DNA of 64,000 nucleotides from assembly GCF_900055185.1 (NCBI RefSeq), contig NZ_FIZX01000005.1, positions 124,001-188,000 of the forward strand, written 5' to 3'. Below are positions 37,685-47,161 of the stretch, one piece after another. This DNA comes from Grimontia celer. Its GTDB lineage: Bacteria; Pseudomonadota; Gammaproteobacteria; Enterobacterales; Vibrionaceae. Below the pieces are notes generated by a model. It ran no database searches, was not told the DNA's origin, and was given only the letters and a program-made list of their open reading frames with translations. The position numbers and the translations under genes are program-made. Within the stretch, counting starts at the first letter, position 1. Each line of letters starts with the position of its first letter.

Positions 37685-38257
37685 TTACTGAGCAACGACT
37701 TTCTTGCCCATCGACATGTTTTCCATGGCGTTGAGTTCAAACAGGACTTCCTCTGCCCACGTCAGCCATGCTTCTTTGCGAAGAATGTTGCGGCGCAGTG
37801 TCAGTCGCTCCAGACGGCCTTCACGAGTCAGCAGGGCGGTGTCAGCGTAGTTGCTGCGCTCCATGTCTCGGTATTGACTTAACTGCAAGCGGCTTTCGTC
37901 CATCAGTGCGTGCATATGTTCGATCATTGGGGTGGGGTCGAATATGCTGCACGTTAGCAGTTTTGCAGAAACTTCATCGCGGTCAGTGGGATGTTTTGCC
38001 GGCATTAAGAACCACTCATAGAGGCTCTGCCTGCCAATGTCCGTGATGGAGTAGACCTTTCTGTCCGGTTTGCCATCCTGTGGTTCTAAACGACAACTCA
38101 CTGCGCCCATATCGGCCAGTTTATTGAGTTCGCGATAGACTTGTTGGTGGCTGGCTTTCCAGAAGTGCCCGATAGCATTTGAAAACTCTTTGGTTATATC
38201 GTAACCAGTTGCATCACGATGGCTAAGCACCGTGAGTATTACATGCGGTAGTGACAT
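37685..38257 (-). CDS. aphA: PadR-family quorum-sensing/virulence regulator AphA
   Basis: Low-cell-density master regulator in vibrios. ATG 38257 gives 190 residues beginning MSLPHVILTVLSHRDATGYD. The winged helix (1-85) contains TKEFSNAIGHFWKASHQQVYREL and GKPDRKVYSIT; a long helical dimerisation domain ends RLERLTLRRNILRKEAWLTWAEEVLFELNAM. I recall V. cholerae AphA as about 179 residues ending near ELNAMA, so the tail here (ENMSMGKKVVAQ) is longer. Linkage to ppc is the same as in V. cholerae. In vibrios AphA is repressed by LuxR/HapR and activated by Qrr sRNAs; a LuxR-type box lies upstream. Confidence 0.93.
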   Translation of the reverse strand: MSLPHVILTVLSHRDATGYDITKEFSNAIGHFWKASHQQVYRELNKLADMGAVSCRLEPQDGKPDRKVYSITDIGRQSLYEWFLMPAKHPTDRDEVSAKLLTCSIFDPTPMIEHMHALMDESRLQLSQYRDMERSNYADTALLTREGRLERLTLRRNILRKEAWLTWAEEVLFELNAMENMSMGKKVVAQ

Positions 38258-38474
38258 CTCTTCTATCCAAAATCTTAAAAGGCGATCCTTAGCCCTGGGA
38301 TGCCGCTCTTTGGCGAATTTATTTTTTCCACAACACTGGGCGGATCGACACGTTTTTCGTTGCCGAACATACTTTGCCTCTTGCCAACAATGCACCGAAA
38401 AAACGCGGTGCGAAAAGCGCAGTATGAAGACACTTAAACGGTTATTTATACTTCGGTGTTTTGCCTATACCTTT

Positions 38475-38528
38475 GTCACGATAACGTCACGAACAGGCAA
38501 GAAAACATATTAATAACATTATCAATGC
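38475..38528. promoter_or_regulatory. aphA upstream control region with LuxR/HapR-type box
   Basis: Positions 38508-38528 match the LuxR/HapR palindrome core (TATTGATAAA-T-TTATCAATAA type) at about 16 of 21 positions; visible halves are TATTAATAA and TTATCAAT. Nearer aphA, GTCACGA occurs twice (38475-38481, 38486-38492), 11 bp apart. The 352-bp gap also holds the ppc terminator and a long aphA leader, in which GTTGGC (complement of 38383-38388) could pair with the conserved GCCAAC of Qrr RNAs. Confidence 0.6.
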
Positions 38529-38557
38529 AACAACAATCGAAAAAGACTCTCGAAAAA

Positions 38558-38585
38558 TAAAAAAGGCTGCAACATGGCAGCCTTT
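38558..38585 (-). terminator. Terminator after ppc
   Basis: AAAGGCTGC (38562-38570) pairs with GCAGCCTTT (38577-38585). On the minus strand it is followed by TTTATTTTT. Confidence 0.88.
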
Positions 38586-38609
38586 CTTAATTTTGAATCA
38601 GTTTCTCAT

Positions 38610-41240
38610 TTATCCGGTATTTCGCATGCCAGCAGCAATACCTGCGATGGTCACCATCAACGCTTCATCCAATTCAGTATTTTCCTCTTCTGTAGCACGT
38701 GTACGGCACAGAAGCTCAGCCTGAAGCATATTCAGCGGTTCAACATAGATGTTACGCAGACGGATAGATTCGGCACCCCAAGGGTTCTGTTCCATCAAGT
38801 GGTCGCTGTTCTCAACCATTAGTACCGCTTTGATGTCTTGCGCTAAACGATCGCGCAGTTCGTCACCCAGTCTCCAAAGAGATTCATCCACCAGTTTCTC
38901 ATCATAGTATTGAGAAATGGATGGGCTGGTCTTGGTGAATACCATCTCCAGCATACCCAGACGGGTTGAGAAGAATGGCCACTCGCGACACATCTCCTCA
39001 AGGAACTTGAGGTGACCGTTATCGATAGAGAACTGAATCGCCTGACCAGCACCCAGCCAAGCTGGCAGCAACAAACGGTTCTGACTCCATGCGAAAATCC
39101 ATGGGATAGCGCGAAGGCTTTCTACGCCGCCATTCGGGTTACGTTTAGATGGACGGGAACCCAATGGCAGTTTACCCAGTTCCAACTCTGGTGTTGTCGC
39201 TCGGAAATAAGGAACGAAGTCTTCGTGACCACGAACGACGCCACGGTAAGCTTCACAGGAAACTTCGCTTAAGGTTTCCATCAAGTCGCGCCATTCCTGC
39301 TTAGGTGCTGGTGGTGGCAACAGGTTCGCTTCCAGAATTGCGCTGGCGTAAAGATTCAGGCTCTGAATGGCAACGTCCGGCAGACCCAGCTTGAAGCGAA
39401 TCATCTCGCCCTGCTCAGTCACGCGAAGGCCACCTTTCAGACTACGAGGAGGCTGGGACAGCAGTGCAGCGTGCGCAGGCGCACCACCGCGACCAATAGA
39501 ACCACCACGGCCGTGGAACAGCACCAGATCGACACCGGCGTCTTCACACAGCTCAACCAGTTGCTCCATAGCTTTATATTGGGCCCAACCTGCCGCCATC
39601 ACACCTGCGTCTTTGGCGGAGTCCGAGTAGCCAATCATGACCATCTGGAAATTTTGGATAAAGCCGCGGTACCAGTCGATGCTCAGCAGTTGGCTGATCA
39701 CAGACTTGGCATTGTTGAGGTCTTCCAGGGTTTCAAACAGCGGACATACGTCCATACGAAACGGACAGCCAGCTTCTTTCAGAAGAAGATGAACCGCCAG
39801 CACATCAGACGCTGTGCGTGCCATAGAGATGACGTAGGCACCCAGAGCTTCACGAGGCTGCTGCGCTACGATACGGCAGGTATCCAGCACTTCCTGTACT
39901 TCATCAGAAGGCTCCCAGTCACGTGGCAGCAAAGGACGCTTAGAGCTCAGCTCACGAATAAGGAACGCTTGTTTGTCCTGCTCGCTCCACTGGCTATAGT
40001 CGCCCATGCCCAATGTGCGGGTCACTTCAGACAGCACATTCGCATGGCGGGTGCTTTCCTGGCGGATATCCAGCTTAATGAGGTTAACACCGAAGGTGCG
40101 GATACGGCGCAGCGTATCAAGCAGCAGACCATCAGCAATAATGCCCATGCCACATTCATGCAGTGACTGGTAACACGCGTGCAGCGGTGTCCACAGCTGG
40201 TCAACGTTGGTGAGGATGTCTTTTTCATCGCTACGACGGCCATGGATTTGTGCATCCAGGTAATCCAGGGTGTTGGTCAGTGTCTTGCGCAGCGATTTCA
40301 GGATTGCTCGGTAAGGTTCGTGCTCGTCACCAGCCATGGCGCGAACCACGTCGTTGCAGCGTGTCATCGACAGTTCGCTGATGAGCTCCTGAATATCGCC
40401 CAAATAAAGATCAGCGGCTTTCCAACGGGACAGCAGCAGTACTTCACGGGTGACTTCTGATGTCACGAACGGGTTACCGTCGCGGTCACCACCCATCCAG
40501 CTTGAGATCTGGATGGGCGAAGCTTCAACGGTCAGACCACGGCCAAGGTGACGCTTCATCTTCTGGTCAAACTGACGCAGGAATTCCGGTACAGCTTGCC
40601 ACAGACTATTTTCAATCACCGCATAACCCCATTTGGCTTCATCAAGCGGGGTTGGGCGTTGCTTACGGATAACGTCAGAGTGCCATGCCTGGGAGATCAG
40701 TTGTTCAAGGCGAAGTTCTGCTTTATCACGCTCGCTGGAAGAGAGGTCGCCAAGTTCAAGTTTGGACAAACATTTGTTGATTTGAACCAGCTTATGAATG
40801 GTAGTACGACGCGCGATTTCCGTCGGGTGTGCTGTCAGCACCAGTTCGATCTTCAGGTCATCAACGGCTTTATCACGCTCACCGTCAGACACATCTGCGT
40901 TTTGCAGTCGCATAAACAGATCGTCCAGTGAGTCAGGGTTACATACCTGCTCTTCACAGTGGCGAGAAACAGAATGGTACTGTTCAGCGATATTGGTGAG
41001 GTTGAGGAACTGGCTGAATGCGCGCGCTACAGGAAGTAGTTGGTCATTCGGCAGGCTTTGCAGCACATCGATCAGCTTGGCGTGATCGTCTTTATTACCC
41101 GCAGAGGCGGATTTAGAGAGCTGACGGATCTCTTCTACCTTGGCCAGCAACTCTTCACCGTGGGCACCTTTAATGGTGTTGCCCAGAAGGTGACCGAGCA
41201 TGCTGACATTGCTCTTTAGAGCGTCATACTTGTCATTCAT
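38610..41240 (-). CDS. ppc: Phosphoenolpyruvate carboxylase
   Basis: Makes oxaloacetate from PEP and bicarbonate to refill the TCA cycle. ATG 41240 ([16 protein letters not shown]) gives 876 residues, close to the E. coli 883; the frame runs further upstream without homology. Catalytic motifs are [30 protein letters not shown], and [14 protein letters not shown]; the C-terminus ends MRNTG, as required for allosteric and active-site closure. It is divergent from argC. Confidence 0.97.
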   Translation of the reverse strand: MNDKYDALKSNVSMLGHLLGNTIKGAHGEELLAKVEEIRQLSKSASAGNKDDHAKLIDVLQSLPNDQLLPVARAFSQFLNLTNIAEQYHSVSRHCEEQVCNPDSLDDLFMRLQNADVSDGERDKAVDDLKIELVLTAHPTEIARRTTIHKLVQINKCLSKLELGDLSSSERDKAELRLEQLISQAWHSDVIRKQRPTPLDEAKWGYAVIENSLWQAVPEFLRQFDQKMKRHLGRGLTVEASPIQISSWMGGDRDGNPFVTSEVTREVLLLSRWKAADLYLGDIQELISELSMTRCNDVVRAMAGDEHEPYRAILKSLRKTLTNTLDYLDAQIHGRRSDEKDILTNVDQLWTPLHACYQSLHECGMGIIADGLLLDTLRRIRTFGVNLIKLDIRQESTRHANVLSEVTRTLGMGDYSQWSEQDKQAFLIRELSSKRPLLPRDWEPSDEVQEVLDTCRIVAQQPREALGAYVISMARTASDVLAVHLLLKEAGCPFRMDVCPLFETLEDLNNAKSVISQLLSIDWYRGFIQNFQMVMIGYSDSAKDAGVMAAGWAQYKAMEQLVELCEDAGVDLVLFHGRGGSIGRGGAPAHAALLSQPPRSLKGGLRVTEQGEMIRFKLGLPDVAIQSLNLYASAILEANLLPPPAPKQEWRDLMETLSEVSCEAYRGVVRGHEDFVPYFRATTPELELGKLPLGSRPSKRNPNGGVESLRAIPWIFAWSQNRLLLPAWLGAGQAIQFSIDNGHLKFLEEMCREWPFFSTRLGMLEMVFTKTSPSISQYYDEKLVDESLWRLGDELRDRLAQDIKAVLMVENSDHLMEQNPWGAESIRLRNIYVEPLNMLQAELLCRTRATEEENTELDEALMVTIAGIAAGMRNTG

Positions 41241-41472
41241 AGTGCGTCCGTTTCGTAACTTTGTTACATCCAAATTGCAATCGTAATGGCTCAATCTAGC
41301 CAATGAGTGGCATAAAGGTCAATCACCCACCGTATTATTTCACCGCATTTTTTTGTCTATCCCTTGAGCAATAAGGCATTGCGGAAGTTGTAACAAAATT
41401 ACATTTAAAGCACTGGGTTTAGGCAAAAACGCTAGCCTGTCGCAGGTGGGTGACTTTATTTTAAACAGACTG

Positions 41473-41501
41473 TTGACATTAGTCATTTATCACGCTAAAA
41501 A
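41473..41501 (+). promoter_or_regulatory. Promoter of the arginine operon
   Basis: A perfect -35 TTGACA (41473-41478) is followed after 17 bp by TAAAAA (41496-41501). It is about 200 bp upstream of argC. The remaining 478-bp gap to ppc holds no gene and no argE remnant that I can see. Confidence 0.75.
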
Positions 41502-41539
41502 GCACATATAAATTCATTTAAAATGAATAAACAATTATA
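41501..41539 (+). promoter_or_regulatory. ArgR operator: two ARG boxes 3 bp apart
   Basis: Box 1 (41501-41518) carries the conserved right half ATTCA; box 2 (41522-41539) carries the left half TGAAT. Each matches the 18-bp ARG consensus at 15 positions, and the 3-bp spacing is the one ArgR hexamers require. They overlap the -10 and start region of the arg promoter. Confidence 0.8.
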
Positions 41540-41718
41540 ATTCGCCAAAAAAAGCTCATGGAAGCAGCGAAAAGGTACGATACGAATATGGATAAGTTCT
41601 CAAACTCCCTTCTCCAGCGACGACGCCGACGTTAAAAGCGTTGGGCGTATCTGCCCCTCCTGCAGCTGAGCGAGCTGAATGTTTCATCATTCTACCCAAA
41701 GAAATAAACGGACTTTTC

Positions 41719-42726
41719 ATGTTAAAGACAGTGATTGTCGGTGCAAGTGGATACACAGGTGCCGAGCTGACCAAAATGGTATTTCTCCATCCTGAGCTTG
41801 AGCTTTCAGGATTGTATGTCTCTGAAAACAGTGTGGATGCGAATAAACCTATCGGTGATTTGCACGGCGCACTGAAAGGTCTGATTGACCTTCCACTTCA
41901 GCCTCTTAAAGATGTCAGTGCTGTCGCAAAATCTGCGGATGTGGTGTTGCTGGCAACGGCTCATGAAGTTAGCCACAACATCGCACCAACCTTCTTAGCC
42001 GAAGGCTGTAAGGTCTTTGATTTATCCGGCGCTTTCCGCGTTCAATCTGACAGCTTCTATACCGACTACTACGGCTTCGAGCACCAATACGGCGAGTGGC
42101 TGGAAAAAGCGGTTTATGGACTGGCAGAGTGGAACGAGGCAGATATTGCAAAAGCCGACTTGGTTGCAGTGCCTGGTTGTTACCCAACGGCTTCACAGTT
42201 GGCGTTGAAGCCACTGCTGGATGCTGGACTTATCGACACCCAACAATGGCCGGTGATCAATGCGGTAAGCGGTGTGTCTGGTGCGGGTCGCAAAGCGTCT
42301 ATGACTAACAGTTTCTGCGAAGTTAGCCTTCATGCTTACGGTGTATTCACCCACCGTCACCAACCGGAAATTTCTACTCACTTGGGTTGTGATGTGATTT
42401 TCACACCTCATCTTGGCAACTTTAAGCGCGGCATTCTCGCGACCATCACTGCCAAACTGGCAGAAGGCGTCTGTGAATTGCAGGTAACAGAAGCACTGGA
42501 AAAAGCTTACGAAAACAAAACTTTGGTTCGTCCTTTGGGCGCGGGCCAAAGTGCGAAGCTGCAATCGGTTCAAAACACCGGATTTTGCGATATTGGCTGG
42601 TCTGTGAAAGGTCAACACGTGATTCTGACGTCAGCAATCGATAACTTGCTGAAAGGTGCTGCCAGTCAGGCGGTGCAGTGCATAAACATTCGCTTTGGAT
42701 TCTCGCCGCTCACGGCGATTGTGTAG
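41719..42726 (+). CDS. argC: N-acetyl-gamma-glutamyl-phosphate reductase
   Basis: NADPH-dependent reduction of acetylglutamyl phosphate to the semialdehyde, third step of arginine synthesis. The start at ATG 41719 ([17 protein letters not shown]) places the Rossmann motif at the N-terminus and gives 335 residues (E. coli 334). The catalytic Cys154 lies in [11 protein letters not shown]. First gene of the operon under the ArgR boxes; argB starts 10 bp later. Confidence 0.96.
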   Translation: MLKTVIVGASGYTGAELTKMVFLHPELELSGLYVSENSVDANKPIGDLHGALKGLIDLPLQPLKDVSAVAKSADVVLLATAHEVSHNIAPTFLAEGCKVFDLSGAFRVQSDSFYTDYYGFEHQYGEWLEKAVYGLAEWNEADIAKADLVAVPGCYPTASQLALKPLLDAGLIDTQQWPVINAVSGVSGAGRKASMTNSFCEVSLHAYGVFTHRHQPEISTHLGCDVIFTPHLGNFKRGILATITAKLAEGVCELQVTEALEKAYENKTLVRPLGAGQSAKLQSVQNTGFCDIGWSVKGQHVILTSAIDNLLKGAASQAVQCINIRFGFSPLTAIV

Positions 42727-42736
42727 GAGAGTGGCA

Positions 42737-43516
42737 ATGAGTTTACGTCCTTTGGTAGTCAAACTGGGTGGTGCAGCGCTGTCTTGCACAGAGACTCTGG
42801 ATAAATTATTCGCGTCAATCAGTCAGTATCAGGCTTCTGCGCATCGCCAATTGGTGATTGTTCACGGTGGGGGCTACCTGGTTGATGACTTGATGAAAGC
42901 GCTGAACCTGAAAGTGGAGAAAAAGCAGGGTTTGCGAGTCACTCCAAAAGATCAGATCAATGTGGTCGCGGGTGCACTGGCGGGTACGGCCAACAAACTG
43001 CTGCAGGGCGAGGCAATCAAATGTGGCATTAACGCAGTTGGTCTGAGTCTGGCTGACGGCGGTTTATGTAAAGTGACCCAACTTGACCCTGAGCTTGGCA
43101 ATGTGGGTAAGGCAACACCGGGCGATTCGTCCGTCGTACAAGCGATTTTGTCAGCAGGTGCAGTTCCAATCATCAGCTCTATCGGTATTGATGCTGAAGG
43201 TGAACTGATGAATGTTAATGCGGATCAGGCGGCAGTGGCAGTAGCAGCTGCATTGGATGCTGAACTGGTTCTGTTGTCAGACGTGAGTGGCGTACTCAAT
43301 GGCAAGGGAAAACTCATGCCAACGCTTGATGAGAAGTTAGCAGATGAATTAATTGAAAGCGGCGTGATCACCGACGGCATGATCGTCAAAGTGAAAGCGG
43401 CGTTTGAAGCGGCAAACGCGTTGGGGCGTCCTATTCAGGTCGCGAGCTGGCGTTACCCCGAGAAGCTCGCTGAGATGTTCGGCGGCAGCAATATCGGCAC
43501 CCGTTTCACCGTTTAA
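42737..43516 (+). CDS. argB: Acetylglutamate kinase
   Basis: Phosphorylates N-acetylglutamate, second step of arginine synthesis. ATG 42737 ([15 protein letters not shown]) with GGAG eight bases upstream gives 259 residues (E. coli 258). The amino-acid-kinase motifs [19 protein letters not shown] and [12 protein letters not shown] are clear. There is no N-terminal helix, so it is the arginine-insensitive dimeric type. argG follows after 68 bp, with no argF between. Confidence 0.96.
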   Translation: MSLRPLVVKLGGAALSCTETLDKLFASISQYQASAHRQLVIVHGGGYLVDDLMKALNLKVEKKQGLRVTPKDQINVVAGALAGTANKLLQGEAIKCGINAVGLSLADGGLCKVTQLDPELGNVGKATPGDSSVVQAILSAGAVPIISSIGIDAEGELMNVNADQAAVAVAAALDAELVLLSDVSGVLNGKGKLMPTLDEKLADELIESGVITDGMIVKVKAAFEAANALGRPIQVASWRYPEKLAEMFGGSNIGTRFTV

Positions 43517-43584
43517 ACAACACAGAATTTATTAGTCATTACCGCCTGTACTGACCGTCAGAGCGGTGAACATGGAGAATTTAA

Positions 43585-44796
43585 ATGAGCGATATCAAAA
43601 AGGTAGTACTAGCATACTCTGGCGGTCTGGATACGTCTGCGATCATTCCTTGGCTGAAAGAGAACTATGACTGTGAAGTCGTGGCATTTGTTGCGGATGT
43701 GGGCCAGGGCGAAGAAGAGCTGGTTGGTATTGAAGAAAAAGCGATCGCTTCTGGCGCGTCAGCGTGTTACATCGCTGATCTGAAAGAAGAGATGGTCGCA
43801 GATTACATCTACCCAAGCCTGAAAACCGGTGCAGTTTACGAAGGTAAATACCTGCTGGGTACGTCAATGGCACGTCCAATCATCGCAAAAGCACAAGTGG
43901 AATGTGCGCTGGAAGTCGGCGCAGATGCACTGTGTCACGGCTGTACCGGTAAAGGTAATGACCAGGTGCGTTTCGAAAGCGCGTTTGCTGCGCTGGCACC
44001 ACAACTGAAAGTGATTGCACCTTGGCGTGAGTGGGACCTTCGTTCTCGTGAAGCCCTGCTGGATTACCTGGCAGAACGCAACATTCCTTGTACTGCAAGC
44101 CTTGAGAAAATCTACAGCCGTGATGCAAACGCATGGCACATCTCTACCGAAGGCGGTGTACTGGAAGATACCTGGAACCAGCCAAACGAGCTTTGCTGGG
44201 TATGGACTGTGGATCCAGAGCAGGCACCTGACCAGTCTGAAACCGTTTCTCTGTTGATTGAGAAAGGCGAAGTAGTAGCTGTTGACGGTGAGCGTTTGAG
44301 CCCATACCAAGTGCTGACCACGCTGAACGAGAAAGGCGCGCGTCATGGTGTAGGCCGTATCGATATCGTTGAAAACCGTCTGGTCGGCATGAAGTCCCGT
44401 GGCTGTTATGAAACTCCGGGCGGCACCATCATGATGGAAGCCCTGCGTGGTGTTGAGCAGCTGGTTCTGGACAAAGATTGCTACGAATACCGTGAAGAGA
44501 TTGGCCTGAAAGCGTCTCACCTTATCTATGATGGCCGTTGGTTCACGCCGCTGTGTAAGTCACTTCTGGCTGCAGCAGAATCACTGGCTGAGCCAGTAAG
44601 TGGTGAAGTAGTAGTGAAACTGTACAAAGGACAGGCTACAGTAGTGCAGAAGCGCTCGCTCAACAGCCTGTACTCCGAAGAATTCGCGACTTTCGGTGAA
44701 GATGACGTATACGATCACAGCCATGCTGGTGGTTTTATCCGTCTCTACTCGCTGTCGAGCCGTATTCGTGCGCTGAACGAGAAAAAACAAAAATAA
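43585..44796 (+). CDS. argG: Argininosuccinate synthase
   Basis: Condenses citrulline and aspartate with ATP hydrolysis to AMP. The 403 residues contain the PP-loop [16 protein letters not shown], and the [14 protein letters not shown] and [15 protein letters not shown] substrate segments. It is the short type common outside enterobacteria (E. coli ArgG is longer and of a different subtype). argH follows after 40 bp. Confidence 0.97.
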   Translation: MSDIKKVVLAYSGGLDTSAIIPWLKENYDCEVVAFVADVGQGEEELVGIEEKAIASGASACYIADLKEEMVADYIYPSLKTGAVYEGKYLLGTSMARPIIAKAQVECALEVGADALCHGCTGKGNDQVRFESAFAALAPQLKVIAPWREWDLRSREALLDYLAERNIPCTASLEKIYSRDANAWHISTEGGVLEDTWNQPNELCWVWTVDPEQAPDQSETVSLLIEKGEVVAVDGERLSPYQVLTTLNEKGARHGVGRIDIVENRLVGMKSRGCYETPGGTIMMEALRGVEQLVLDKDCYEYREEIGLKASHLIYDGRWFTPLCKSLLAAAESLAEPVSGEVVVKLYKGQATVVQKRSLNSLYSEEFATFGEDDVYDHSHAGGFIRLYSLSSRIRALNEKKQK

Positions 44797-44836
44797 ACAG
44801 CAGCTGGAAGCAATAGAGTTTTAAGGAGAAGTAAGT

Positions 44837-46714
44837 ATGGCGTTATGGGGCGGAAGGTTTAGTCAGGCAGCAGACACGCGGTTCAAGCAGTTTAACGATT
44901 CGTTGCGTTTTGACTATCGCCTCGCGGAGCAGGACATCGTAGGTTCAATTGCCTGGTCAAAGGCACTGCGCTCAGTGGGCGTATTGTCTGAGATTGAGCA
45001 GCAACGCCTCGAGCTTGCACTGAATGAAATCAAGCTGGCTGTGATGGAAGATCCAGAGCAGATCCTGCGCTCTGACGCTGAAGACATTCACAGCTGGGTC
45101 GAGCAGCAACTGATAGCCAAAGTGGGCGATTTGGGTAAAAAGCTGCACACCGGTCGTTCGCGTAACGATCAGGTCGCCACTGACCTTAAGCTTTGGTGTC
45201 GTCAGCAAGGTCAACAGCTTCTCCTTGCACTCGATAAACTGCAAAACCAGATGGTAAAGGTCGCGGCAGAAAACCAGAACACGGTTCTGCCGGGCTATAC
45301 CCACCTTCAACGTGCCCAGCCAGTGACATTTGCACACTGGTGTCTGGCTTACGTTGAAATGTTCGAGCGTGATTACTCGCGCTTGAGCGATGCACTGAAC
45401 CGCTTGGACACCTGCCCATTGGGTTCTGGTGCTCTTGCAGGTACCGCATATCCGATTGACCGTGAAGCACTTGCTCACAGCTTGGGTTTCCGCCGTGCAA
45501 CCCGCAACAGTCTGGACTCGGTTTCTGACCGTGACCATGTGATGGAGCTGATGTCTGTGGCATCGGTGTCTATGCTGCACCTGTCGCGCATGGCCGAAGA
45601 TCTGATTTTCTACAACTCTGGCGAGTCCAACTTTGTCGAGCTCGCAGACGCTGTGACATCAGGCTCATCCCTGATGCCACAAAAGAAAAATCCAGATGCG
45701 CTTGAGCTTATCCGTGGTAAGACGGGCCGCGTTTATGGCGCTATGTCTGCGATGATGATGACAGTGAAAGCACTGCCGCTTGCCTACAACAAAGACATGC
45801 AGGAAGACAAAGAAGGGCTATTCGACGCGCTCGACACCTGGTTTGACTGTATCGAAATGGCGGCGCTTTGTTTTGATGGCATCAAAATCAACAAAGACCG
45901 TACGCTGGAAGCGGCGATGCAAGGTTACTCCAACGCGACTGAGCTTGCAGATTACCTGGTTGCCAAGGGCATTCCTTTCCGTGAAGCGCACCATATCGTA
46001 GGTGTCGCAGTGGTCGCCGCCATTGAAAAAGGTTGTGCACTGGAAGAGCTTTCTCTTGAGGACATGAAGCAGTTCTCGCCAGTGATTGACGAGGATGTTT
46101 ATCCTATCCTCACCATCGAATCGTGTCTTGAGAAGCGCTGTGCGCTGGGTGGTGTGGCGCCGAATCAGGTGGAATACGCCATTAGTCAGGCAGAGAAGCG
46201 TTTGGAAAAACGTTACTCGCCAAGCGTGAAAGTGCGTGGTGCGCGTCTTACTGACCTTGATGCGATTGAAGGCATGGTGGTTTACTGGGCGGGACTGGGT
46301 GAAAACCTGCCGCGTGAACGTAATGAACTGGTTCGTGATATTGGTTCGTTTGCGGTTGCGGAGCATCAGGGTGAAGTGACAGGTTGTGCATCGCTTTATG
46401 TTTATGACTCGGGTCTTGCGGAAGTGCGCTCTTTGGGCGTGGAAGCAGGCTGGCAGAATCAAGGGCAGGGCAGCGCGATTGTTCAACACCTGCTGAAAAA
46501 AGCGAGTGGCATGGCCATCAAGAAAGTGTTTGTGCTGACCCGTGTACCAGAGTTCTTTATGCGTCAGGGCTTTATTCCAACGTCTAAATCTTTGCTGCCT
46601 GAGAAGGTGATGAAAGATTGCGACCGCTGTCCACGCCTTCATGCGTGTGATGAAGTGGCACTGGAGTTTACCTTTGATCAGGACAGATTGATTGCTAAAG
46701 CCAACGTCGCTTAA
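44837..46714 (+). CDS. argH: Argininosuccinate lyase fused to an N-acetyltransferase domain (ArgH(A)-type)
   Basis: A 625-residue fusion. Residues 1-460 are argininosuccinate lyase, which releases arginine and fumarate; the fumarase-superfamily signature [20 protein letters not shown] is visible. From about 463 a GNAT domain follows, with the acetyl-CoA motif [16 protein letters not shown] and an ArgA-like cysteine segment [17 protein letters not shown]. ArgH normally has about 460 residues. Such fusions are described in Moritella and other Vibrionaceae (ArgH(A)), where the extra domain supplies N-acetylglutamate synthase activity. A single uninterrupted frame supports a true fusion. It ends the operon before a terminator. 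Confidence 0.93.
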   Translation: MALWGGRFSQAADTRFKQFNDSLRFDYRLAEQDIVGSIAWSKALRSVGVLSEIEQQRLELALNEIKLAVMEDPEQILRSDAEDIHSWVEQQLIAKVGDLGKKLHTGRSRNDQVATDLKLWCRQQGQQLLLALDKLQNQMVKVAAENQNTVLPGYTHLQRAQPVTFAHWCLAYVEMFERDYSRLSDALNRLDTCPLGSGALAGTAYPIDREALAHSLGFRRATRNSLDSVSDRDHVMELMSVASVSMLHLSRMAEDLIFYNSGESNFVELADAVTSGSSLMPQKKNPDALELIRGKTGRVYGAMSAMMMTVKALPLAYNKDMQEDKEGLFDALDTWFDCIEMAALCFDGIKINKDRTLEAAMQGYSNATELADYLVAKGIPFREAHHIVGVAVVAAIEKGCALEELSLEDMKQFSPVIDEDVYPILTIESCLEKRCALGGVAPNQVEYAISQAEKRLEKRYSPSVKVRGARLTDLDAIEGMVVYWAGLGENLPRERNELVRDIGSFAVAEHQGEVTGCASLYVYDSGLAEVRSLGVEAGWQNQGQGSAIVQHLLKKASGMAIKKVFVLTRVPEFFMRQGFIPTSKSLLPEKVMKDCDRCPRLHACDEVALEFTFDQDRLIAKANVA

Positions 46715-46731
46715 ACAAGCATCCAATGAAT

Positions 46732-46756
46732 AAAAACCGGCTTAGGCCGGTTTTTT
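46732..46756 (+). terminator. Terminator of the arginine operon
   Basis: CCGGC (46737-46741) pairs with GCCGG (46746-46750) around TTAG, extended by A-T pairs and followed by TTTTTT. Confidence 0.88.
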
Positions 46757-46770
46757 GTGTTTTATAGTCG

Positions 46771-47022
46771 CTATTTTTTGGGCTCGGGCGCATTCATCCG
46801 AAACGGCATCAGAATGAGATGAAGGGAGAGCAAAATTGCACTGGCACCTGCACCAAAGAGCAGGGTGATGGACTCTATCGATTTCGGTGTGTCACTAAAC
46901 CCGATAAACCATATCGGCCAAAGCACCATATTCATCACAGCAAGTTGAAACATGCAGCGTTTGCAGCGTCCGAGTTTGGCTCGGATGGTGAGAGAAGCGT
47001 CTTTGCAGAAGCGGCAGCTCAT
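46771..47022 (-). CDS. Small membrane protein with N-terminal cysteine pairs (DUF3624-like)
   Basis: The 83-residue protein starts with MSCRFCKDASLTIRAKLGRC and a second CKRC pair, so CxxC...CxxC could form a zinc finger of about 20 residues. Two transmembrane helices follow (about 28-45 and 51-72) with a short basic tail. It resembles the small vibrio family I know as DUF3624, function unknown. It is convergent with the arg operon; the lpd-like gene lies 139 bp upstream of it on the other side of its own start, so it is probably a separate unit. Confidence 0.7.
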   Translation of the reverse strand: MSCRFCKDASLTIRAKLGRCKRCMFQLAVMNMVLWPIWFIGFSDTPKSIESITLLFGAGASAILLSLHLILMPFRMNAPEPKK

Positions 47023-47161
47023 GAATAGTAAGCCTTAAAATATCAACTCGTTGCAGCCTACAAAGAAAAAAGCCCTCCGTAAAGGAGGGCAAATCATAAA
47101 CCGAATCTTGGGGAGAGTCCGGTGTGCAAGTAAGGGGATTAACGTGTTATTGGAATCTTTT

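Noticed and set aside
39471-40166. Long plus-strand open frame inside ppc
   Set aside because: Antisense to a highly conserved region of ppc with no recognisable protein features.
41323-41453. TCACCCACC / GGTGGGTGA inverted repeat in the ppc-argC gap
   Set aside because: Nine bases separated by over 100 bp; such a pair is expected by chance in a gap of this size.
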